A stretch of DNA of 64,000 nucleotides. Origin: Shinella sp. XGS7 (GTDB lineage Bacteria > Pseudomonadota > Gammaproteobacteria > Burkholderiales > Burkholderiaceae_C). Below, piece after piece: positions 51,890 through 64,000 of this stretch. The notes under the pieces were generated by a model, which was not told where the DNA came from, made no database searches, and saw only the letters and a program-made list of their open reading frames with translations. A program made the position numbers and the translations under genes. The DNA is taken from assembly GCF_020535565.1 (NCBI RefSeq), contig NZ_CP084758.1:3423001-3487000 (forward strand). The letters run 5' to 3'. Within the stretch, counting starts at the first letter, position 1; each line of letters opens with the position of its first letter.

Positions 51890-54800
51890 ATGCGCCTGAA
51901 CTCGATCAAGCTCTCGGGCTTCAAGTCCTTTGCCGATCCCACCAACTTCCAGCTGCCCGGTCAGCTGGTGGGTGTGGTCGGGCCCAATGGCTGCGGCAAG
52001 TCCAACATCATGGATGCGGTGCGCTGGGTGCTGGGCGAGAGCAAGGCCAGCGAGCTGCGTGGCGAGTCCATGCAGGACGTGATCTTCAACGGCAGCGGCA
52101 ACCGCAAGCCCGCCAGCCGCTCCAGCGTGGAGCTGGTCTTCGACAACGCCAGCGCCCGCGCGGGCGGGCAGTGGAACCAGTTTTCCGAGATCGCGGTCAA
52201 GCGCGTGCTCACGCGCGACGGCACCAGCAGCTACTTCATCAACAACCAGCCGGTGCGCCGCCGCGATGTGCAGGACGTGTTCCTGGGCACGGGCCTGGGG
52301 CCGCGCGCCTACGCCATCATCGGCCAGGGCACCATCAGCCGCATCATCGAGTCCAAGCCGGAGGAGATGCGCATGTTCCTGGAGGAGGCCGCCGGGGTCT
52401 CCAAGTACAAGGAACGCCGCCGCGAGACCGAGAACCGGCTCAAGGACACGCGCGAGAACCTCACGCGGGTCGAGGACATCCTGCGCGAGCTGAACAACAA
52501 CCTCGAGAAGCTGGAGAAGCAGGCCGAGGTGGCTGCCAGCTACCGGCAGTTGCAGGACGCCGGCACGCTCAAGCTGCACCAGCTCTGGTTCCTCAAGCAC
52601 CGCGATGCCAGCAGCGAGCAGGCGCGGGTCAAGGGCGAGCATGCCGAGGCCCTGAATGCGCTGGAGTCGCGCACGGCCGAGCTGCGTCATGTCGAGGCCG
52701 AACTGGAGACCATACGCCAGGCCCATTACGCCGCCGGCGACGAGCTGCACGCCAGCCAGGGCCGCTTTGCCGAGGCCCAGCTGGAGGTCAGCCGCCTGGA
52801 GGAGCGCATCCGCTACGTGGTCGAGGGCCGCCAGCGCGTGGAGACCCGCTTGGCCGAGCTGCAGGCGCAGAACCAGCAATGGCAGGAACGCAGCGAGCAG
52901 GCTCAAGGCGAGCTGGAGACCATTGCCGAGCAGATCGCCATGGCCGAGGAGCAGAGCGAGATCCTGGCCGCCCAGGCCGAGGAGCAGGCCGCCAATCTGC
53001 CCAATAGCGAGGACGCGGTGCGTGCCGCCCAGGGCCGTGCCAACGAGCAGCGCGGCGCGGTGGTGCAGGTGCAGCAGCAGATCCAGGTGCTGGCCGCCGA
53101 GAGCCGCAATATCGAGGAACAGAACAGGGCCCTGCGCACCCGCCGCGAACGCCTGGCCGCCGAGCGCCAGGGTCTGGCCGCGCCCGACCAGGACAAGCTG
53201 GCCGAGCTGAAGCGCCAGAGCGAGGCTGCCGACGAGGCCCGCGATCTGGCCGAGGCCCGCCTGCACGAGCTGCAGGAACAGCTGCCCCAGCTGGAAGACC
53301 AGCGCCGCGCGGTGCAGCAGGACGCCAATGCCCAGCTGGCGCGGCAGTCCGAGCTGGTGGCCCGCCTGGAGGCCCTGCGCGCCCTGCAGGAGAAGGTGCA
53401 GACCGAGGGCAAGCTCAAGCCCTGGCTGGCCAAGCATGGGCTGGACGGTCTGCCGGGGCTGTGGACCCGCCTGCACATCGCCCAGGGCTGGGAGAACGCG
53501 CTGGAGGCCGCGCTGCGCGAGCGCATGGGCGCGCTGCAGGTGGGGCGGCTGGAAACGGTGCGGGCCTTTGCCGCCGATGCGCCGCCGGCCCGCCTGGCCT
53601 TCTATTCGCCGCCCCAGGCCGCGATTGCCAATACCCACGAGACCCTGCCGCGCCTGAGTGAACTGCTGCGCCTGGACGATGCCGGGCTCAAGGCCCTGCT
53701 CAACGACTGGCTGGAGGGGGTGTACACCGCCGCGTCCATGGACGAGGCCCTGGCTGGCCGCGCCAGGCTCAGCCATGGCGAGCTGATCATGACCCGCGAA
53801 GGCCATGCGGTGAGCCAGTTCGCGGTGAGCTTCTATGCGCCCGACTCCGAGCAGGCCGGCATGCTGGCCCGGGCCCAGGAGATCGAGCAGCTGCAGCTGG
53901 AAAGCCGCGCCCAGACCCTGATCGCGGATGAGGCCAAGAGCCAGCTGGTGCGCACCGAGGCGGCCTTCAGCGAGGCCTCTCAGCGCCTGGTGGGCCTGCG
54001 CCGCGAAGCCAGCGAGACCCAGACCCGCGCCCACCAGCTGCAGGTGGAGCTGCTGCGCCTCTCGCAACAGGCCGAGGCTGCCAGCAGCCGGCGCAGCCAG
54101 CTGGAAGAGGAACTGGCCGAGATCGACGGCCAGATGGAAGAGCTGCAGGAGCGCCGCGTCACCGGCGAGGCCCGCTTCGAGGAGCTGGACCTGCAGCTGG
54201 CCACCACGCAGGAGCGCCATGCCGAGCTGGAAGAGGCCGTGATCCAGGCCGAGCGCCGCCTGGCCGAGGCGCGCGAGCAGCTGCGCGGCCTGGAGCGCCG
54301 CGCCCAGGAGGCGCAGTTCAGCGCCCGCGCCCTGGCCTCGCGCCGGGGCGAGCTGCAGCGCTCCATCGAGACGGCCCTGGCCCAGGTCAAGACCAATGAG
54401 ACCTCGGCCGAAGGCCTGCAGCGCGAGCTGGACACGCTCAACGACGCGGCCGCCCAGGCCGGCCTGCAGGAGGCCCTGGCCCTCAAGCTGGAGCGCGAGA
54501 AGGAACTCGCCGCCGTGCGCAGCGGCTATGACGATCTGAGCCTGCGCCTGCGCAAGGCCGAGGAGCAGCGCCTGGAGTTCGAGCGCAGCCTGGACCCCTT
54601 GCGCGAGCGCATCACCAAGCTGCAGCTCGAAGAGCAGGCGGCCCAGCTGGGCGGCGCCCAGTTCATGGAGCAGCTGGTGGCGGCCCATGTGGACCTGGAG
54701 GCCCTGGCCCGCAGCATCGAAGAAGGCGGCGTCAAGCTCTACGGCCTGCAGGGCGAGATCGATCGCATCAACCGCGAGATCGCGGCCCTGGGGGCGGTCA

Positions 54801-55408
54801 ATCTGGCAGCGCTGGACGAGCTGACCGCGGCGCGCGAGCGCAAGACCTTTCTGGACTCGCAGAACGCCGACCTGGCGGCCGCCATGAAGACCCTGGAGGA
54901 CGCGATCCACAAGATCGATCTGGAGACGCGCGACCTGCTCTCCAGCACCTTCAACCAGGTCAACGAGCATTTCGGCCGCATGTTCCCGCAGCTCTTCGGT
55001 GGCGGGCAGGCCAAGCTGACCATGGTGGGCGAGGAGATCCTGGACGCCGGTGTGCAGGTCATGGCCCAGCCGCCGGGCAAGAAGAACAGCACCATCCACC
55101 TGCTGTCCGGCGGCGAGCAGGCGTTGACCGCCATGGCGCTGATCTTCGCCGTCTTCCTCACCAATCCCGCGCCGATCTGCGTGCTGGACGAGGTGGACGC
55201 GCCGCTCGACGACCACAATGTCGAGCGCTACTGCAACCTGATGGACGAAATGAGCGAGAAGGGCACGCAGTTCCTCTTCATCTCGCACAACAAGATCGCC
55301 ATGGAGATGGCCAAGCAGCTCATCGGCGTGACCATGCAGGAGCAGGGCGTCTCGCGCATCGTGGCGGTGGATATGGAATCGGCGCTGAGCATGGCGGAGG
55401 CCGCGTGA
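51890..55408 (+). CDS. smc: Chromosome segregation ATPase SMC
   Basis: A 1172-residue condensin subunit. The N-terminal head has Walker A GPNGCGKSNIMDAVRW (about residues 32-47). Two long coiled coils flank a hinge at about 510-660 (LPGLWTRLHIAQGWENALEAAL region). The C-terminal head has the signature LLSGGEQALTAMAL and Walker B ICVLDEVDAPLDDHN. Length is normal. It works with ScpA and ScpB, not in this window, to compact and separate chromosomes. The Ala/Glu/Gln-rich coils create very long spurious frames on the other strand. Native codons throughout. Confidence 0.97.
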   Translation: MRLNSIKLSGFKSFADPTNFQLPGQLVGVVGPNGCGKSNIMDAVRWVLGESKASELRGESMQDVIFNGSGNRKPASRSSVELVFDNASARAGGQWNQFSEIAVKRVLTRDGTSSYFINNQPVRRRDVQDVFLGTGLGPRAYAIIGQGTISRIIESKPEEMRMFLEEAAGVSKYKERRRETENRLKDTRENLTRVEDILRELNNNLEKLEKQAEVAASYRQLQDAGTLKLHQLWFLKHRDASSEQARVKGEHAEALNALESRTAELRHVEAELETIRQAHYAAGDELHASQGRFAEAQLEVSRLEERIRYVVEGRQRVETRLAELQAQNQQWQERSEQAQGELETIAEQIAMAEEQSEILAAQAEEQAANLPNSEDAVRAAQGRANEQRGAVVQVQQQIQVLAAESRNIEEQNRALRTRRERLAAERQGLAAPDQDKLAELKRQSEAADEARDLAEARLHELQEQLPQLEDQRRAVQQDANAQLARQSELVARLEALRALQEKVQTEGKLKPWLAKHGLDGLPGLWTRLHIAQGWENALEAALRERMGALQVGRLETVRAFAADAPPARLAFYSPPQAAIANTHETLPRLSELLRLDDAGLKALLNDWLEGVYTAASMDEALAGRARLSHGELIMTREGHAVSQFAVSFYAPDSEQAGMLARAQEIEQLQLESRAQTLIADEAKSQLVRTEAAFSEASQRLVGLRREASETQTRAHQLQVELLRLSQQAEAASSRRSQLEEELAEIDGQMEELQERRVTGEARFEELDLQLATTQERHAELEEAVIQAERRLAEAREQLRGLERRAQEAQFSARALASRRGELQRSIETALAQVKTNETSAEGLQRELDTLNDAAAQAGLQEALALKLEREKELAAVRSGYDDLSLRLRKAEEQRLEFERSLDPLRERITKLQLEEQAAQLGGAQFMEQLVAAHVDLEALARSIEEGGVKLYGLQGEIDRINREIAALGAVNLAALDELTAARERKTFLDSQNADLAAAMKTLEDAIHKIDLETRDLLSSTFNQVNEHFGRMFPQLFGGGQAKLTMVGEEILDAGVQVMAQPPGKKNSTIHLLSGGEQALTAMALIFAVFLTNPAPICVLDEVDAPLDDHNVERYCNLMDEMSEKGTQFLFISHNKIAMEMAKQLIGVTMQEQGVSRIVAVDMESALSMAEAA

Positions 55409-55451
55409 GCGCGCGCCGGCCGGCGATCAAGAGCATGAGGGAGTTGCTTCA

Positions 55452-56579
55452 ATGAGTTTGACCGAGCTGCTGGCCATCCTGGGTGGCGTGGTGCTGGCCG
55501 GGGTGGTGGCCCATGGGGCCTGGGCGGCGCGCAAGGCCGGGCCGCGGCGCGCCAGCCCGCAGATCGAGCCCTCGCTGCAGCCGGGCGGCGGTGCCGAGCG
55601 GCGCGAGCCCAATCTGGACCAGGCCCAGGCCGCCGTGGCCGAGCCCTTTGCACAAGGGGCGCCGGGCACGTCCGGCGAAATCAGCCCCACCGTGCCCCTG
55701 GGCCCGGGCAGCGACGAGCCCACCGTGCCCAGCGTGGCCCGCCCACCGCGCAAGGCCTCCACCCGCATCGACGCCCTGATCGACGCCATTGCCAGCATCA
55801 CGGTGGAAGGCCCGGTCAGCGGCGAGATGGCCCTGGCCCATCTGCCCGGCAGCCGCCGTGCCGGCACCAAGCCCTTCCATATCGAAGGCCTGAACATGGT
55901 CAATGGCGAGTGGGAGCTACCCGCGCCCGGCCAGCGCTACAGCGAATTCCAGGCCGGCCTGCAGATGGCCAACCGCAGCGGCGCGCTCAACGAGATCGAG
56001 TACAGCGAGTTCGTGCAGAAGCTGCAGGCCTTTGTGGACGGCATCGGCGGCTTTGTGCAGTTCCCCGACATGCTGGACGTGGTGGCCCGGGCCCGCGAGC
56101 TGGACCAGTTCGCCAGCGAGCACGATGCCCAGCTGGCCGTGCGCCTGCAAAGCCGCGAGGCCGCCTGGACCCTGGGCTTTGTGCAGCAGGTGGCCCTGCG
56201 CCACGGCTTTGTGCCCGGCGCCGTGCCCGGCCGCCTGGTGCTGCCCGCTGCCGAGGAGGGCCTGCCGCCGGTGCTGACCCTGGGCTTCGAGGCCCAGGCC
56301 GCCCTGGCCGAAGACCCCCAGGCCTCGGCCCTGCGCGAGCTGACGCTCAGCCTGGACGTGCCCCAGACCCCAGAGGCGGCCGAGCCCTTTGCCGCCTGGC
56401 AGGAGGCCGCCCGCTCTCTGGCGCGCGACTTCGAGGCCGAGCTCTGCGACGACCGCGGCTACCAGCTCAATCTGCACGCCTTCACCGCCATCGACGAAGG
56501 CCTGCGCGGCCTCTACCGCGCCCTGGCCGAACGCGATCTGGCGGCCGGATCGCTGGCCGCGCGGCGCCTTTTCAGCTGA
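55452..56579 (+). CDS. zipA: Cell division protein ZipA-like
   Basis: A 375-residue bitopic protein. A single N-terminal membrane span (ELLAILGGVVLAGVVAHGAWA, about 4-24) is followed by a charged, Pro-rich linker and a C-terminal ZipA/FtsZ-binding domain from about residue 130. The sequence is much diverged from E. coli ZipA, as expected for betaproteobacteria, so the call rests on architecture and on position: smc-zipA-ligA is a conserved order. It would tether FtsZ to the membrane at the division site. Two other genes are inserted here before ligA. Confidence 0.82.
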   Translation: MSLTELLAILGGVVLAGVVAHGAWAARKAGPRRASPQIEPSLQPGGGAERREPNLDQAQAAVAEPFAQGAPGTSGEISPTVPLGPGSDEPTVPSVARPPRKASTRIDALIDAIASITVEGPVSGEMALAHLPGSRRAGTKPFHIEGLNMVNGEWELPAPGQRYSEFQAGLQMANRSGALNEIEYSEFVQKLQAFVDGIGGFVQFPDMLDVVARARELDQFASEHDAQLAVRLQSREAAWTLGFVQQVALRHGFVPGAVPGRLVLPAAEEGLPPVLTLGFEAQAALAEDPQASALRELTLSLDVPQTPEAAEPFAAWQEAARSLARDFEAELCDDRGYQLNLHAFTAIDEGLRGLYRALAERDLAAGSLAARRLFS

Positions 56580-56626
56580 TCGTGCGCAGGGCGGGCAGTT
56601 ACACTGAGGTCTGATTCACGACCTGT

Positions 56627-57937
56627 GTGCTGCCCTTGAGTTCAAGCCTCCTGCTGATTGCCCTTCTGATCGCCTGTAGCGCCTTCTTCTCGATGGCGGA
56701 GCTGTCGCTGGCCGCCTCGCGGCGCCTGAAGCTCCAGCAACTGCTCGACGATGGCGATGCGCGCGCGGCGCGGGTGATGGCGGTGCAGGAGCAGCCGGGC
56801 CACTACTTCACCGTGGTGCAGATCGGCGTGAACACCGTGGCCATCTTGGGCGGTATCGTGGGCGAGGGCGCCTTCACCCCGCATTTCGCCAGCCTGCTGG
56901 CCTATGTGCTGCCCGAGGAGCAGGCCCAGAACCTGGGTTTTGCCCTGTCCTTCATGTGCATCACGGCGCTCTTCATCGTGATGGCCGATCTGCTGCCCAA
57001 GCGCCTGTCCATGAACGAGCCCGAGCGCGTGGCCCTGGCCCTGATCGGCCCCATGTCGGGCCTGGTGACCCTGCTCAAGCCCCTGTCCTGGGGCTTCAAT
57101 GCCATCAGCGATCTGCTGCTGCGCCTGATGGGCCAGCCCGCGGCGCGCGACAACAGCATCACCCACCACGACATTCTGGCCATGACCGAGGCCGGCAATC
57201 TGGCCGGCGTGGTGGCCGATGCCGAGCAGCAGGTGATCGAGAACGTGTTCGAACTGGACACGCGCACCGTGGAAAGCGCGATGACCACGCGCGAGCGCAT
57301 CGTCTTCCTGAACCTGGATGAGGACGATGCCCTGATCCGCAACCGCATTGCCGAGTCGCCGCACAGCACCTACCTGGTCTGCGATGGCGATATCGACCGC
57401 GTGGCCGGCTATGTGGACTCCACCGACCTGTTCCAGCGCGTGCTGCGCGGTGAGGCCATCAATCTGCGCACCTGCGCCGATCTGGTGAAGAAGGTGCTGA
57501 TCGTGCCGGACCGCCTGACCCTGGCCGAGGTGCTGGTGCAGTTCCGCGAGAAGCTGGAAGACTTTGCCGTCATCGTCAACGAGTACAGCCTGGTGGTGGG
57601 CGTGATCACGCTCAACGACGTGATGAGCACCGTGATGGGCTCGCTGGTGGCCAGCCACGACGAGGAGCAGATCGTGCGCCGTGAGGACGGCAGCTATCTG
57701 GCCGACGGCGTGACCCCCATCCCCGATGTGCAGCGCGCGCTGGAGCTCGAGGCCTGGCCGCATGCCGGCCAGTACGACACCCTGGCCGGCTTCCTGATGG
57801 TGATGCTGCGCCGCATCCCCAAGCGCACCGACCATGTGCAGTGGGAGGGCTGGCGCTTCGAGGTGATGGACGTGGACAGCCATCGCGTCGACCAGGTGAT
57901 GATCACCCGCGTGGCGGCCGGCACGGCCGCCGACTGA
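56627..57937 (+). CDS. CNNM/CorC-type membrane protein with CBS domains
   Basis: A 436-residue protein with an N-terminal CNNM (DUF21) membrane domain of about four helices (residues 1-185). A CBS pair follows (about 200-340) with VESAMTTRERIVFLNLD and DFAVIVNEYSLVVGVITLNDVM. The CorC_HlyC domain forms the C-terminus. Often called hemolysin, but homologues are better linked to magnesium or other cation efflux. A GTG start at 56627 is used. It lies 47 bases after zipA on the same strand and may be co-transcribed. Confidence 0.9.
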   Translation: MLPLSSSLLLIALLIACSAFFSMAELSLAASRRLKLQQLLDDGDARAARVMAVQEQPGHYFTVVQIGVNTVAILGGIVGEGAFTPHFASLLAYVLPEEQAQNLGFALSFMCITALFIVMADLLPKRLSMNEPERVALALIGPMSGLVTLLKPLSWGFNAISDLLLRLMGQPAARDNSITHHDILAMTEAGNLAGVVADAEQQVIENVFELDTRTVESAMTTRERIVFLNLDEDDALIRNRIAESPHSTYLVCDGDIDRVAGYVDSTDLFQRVLRGEAINLRTCADLVKKVLIVPDRLTLAEVLVQFREKLEDFAVIVNEYSLVVGVITLNDVMSTVMGSLVASHDEEQIVRREDGSYLADGVTPIPDVQRALELEAWPHAGQYDTLAGFLMVMLRRIPKRTDHVQWEGWRFEVMDVDSHRVDQVMITRVAAGTAAD

Positions 57938-57949
57938 GGCGCTCCCCGC

Positions 57950-63887
<5,938 letters not shown>

Positions 63888-63918
63888 GCGGACTCAGCCT
63901 GGGGCCGCCAGGCCCGCC

Positions 63919-64000
63919 TCAGTGCTGGAGCGCCTGTTGCGGCAGCCACTGCGTGCCGGTGCGGCGCACCAGCTCCTGATAGCTGATGGGCGGGCCGGCG
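63919..64000 (-). CDS. C-terminal end of a minus-strand gene (partial)
   Basis: An open minus-strand frame enters from the right edge and stops at 63919-63921. Its last residues read GPPISYQELVRRTGTQW followed by LPQQALQH. It is convergent with ligA and spaced plausibly from it. Too little is present to name a family. Confidence 0.4.
   Translation of the reverse strand, partial: AGPPISYQELVRRTGTQWLPQQALQH

Noticed and set aside
51806..55288. A 1160-residue minus-strand open frame opposite smc
   Set aside because: It is a shadow of the GC-rich coiled-coil gene. Its translation is low-complexity Leu/Gln/Ala/Gly with no domain, and smc on the plus strand is certain.

Overview
The window is a gene-dense, GC-rich betaproteobacterial chromosome segment. 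Its gene content and order point to Burkholderiales near Roseateles, Mitsuaria or Rubrivivax: fimV-truA-trpF-trpB-trpA-accD-folC-dedD-cvpA-purF-metZ, dapC-dapD-pilU-dapE-prmB, smc-zipA-ligA, and a Bug-family binding protein. The native genes strongly prefer GTG for valine and CTG for leucine. I see no rRNA, CRISPR array, transposase or prophage.

Layout. 1-4.3 kb: the end of a surface-polysaccharide cluster (acyltransferase, GT11 glycosyltransferase, gmd, an fcl/colC-type SDR, colD) whose enzymes fit GDP-L-colitose as well as or better than GDP-L-fucose. 4.3-14.1 kb: a divergent GntR regulator and a propionyl-CoA/methylmalonyl-CoA operon (mutase, GNAT protein, meaB, pccB, pccA, FAD monooxygenase, VOC protein). 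14.1-16.2 kb: an exported fusion of a motif-degenerate 5'-nucleotidase-like domain with a TIGR03790-type domain. 16.4-22.8 kb: Bug protein, LysR, leuCDB, asd. 23-37.4 kb: fimV to gltX. 37.4-38.6 kb: three successive tRNA-Ala/Glu/Asp sets. 38.8-46.2 kb: Cdd1-like protein, lexA, asparaginase, ohr/ohrR, DUF1304, ABC-F ATPase, prmB, ROK kinase. 46.2-51.8 kb: dapE, pilU, dapD, dapC, a SET-domain protein and queF. 51.9-64 kb: smc, zipA, a CNNM/CBS membrane protein, a GGDEF-EAL protein, a Bcr/CflA exporter, ligA and a cut-off gene.

The most striking signal is a mosaic. Inside scpA, pccB, pccA, leuC, trpB, dapD and ligA the sequence switches abruptly, mostly in frame, to a different codon style (GTC, CTC, TCG) and to protein variants like those of Rhizobiales, then switches back. 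Two of the seven genes (pccA and the essential ligA) also carry a single-base deletion in or at the edge of the foreign segment. Several tRNAs have a 5' acceptor strand that does not pair with the 3' strand, as if two tRNAs had been joined. I favour consensus or assembly contamination by an alphaproteobacterium over natural recombination, but raw reads are needed to decide. Until then the protein sequences of these genes should be treated as provisional.
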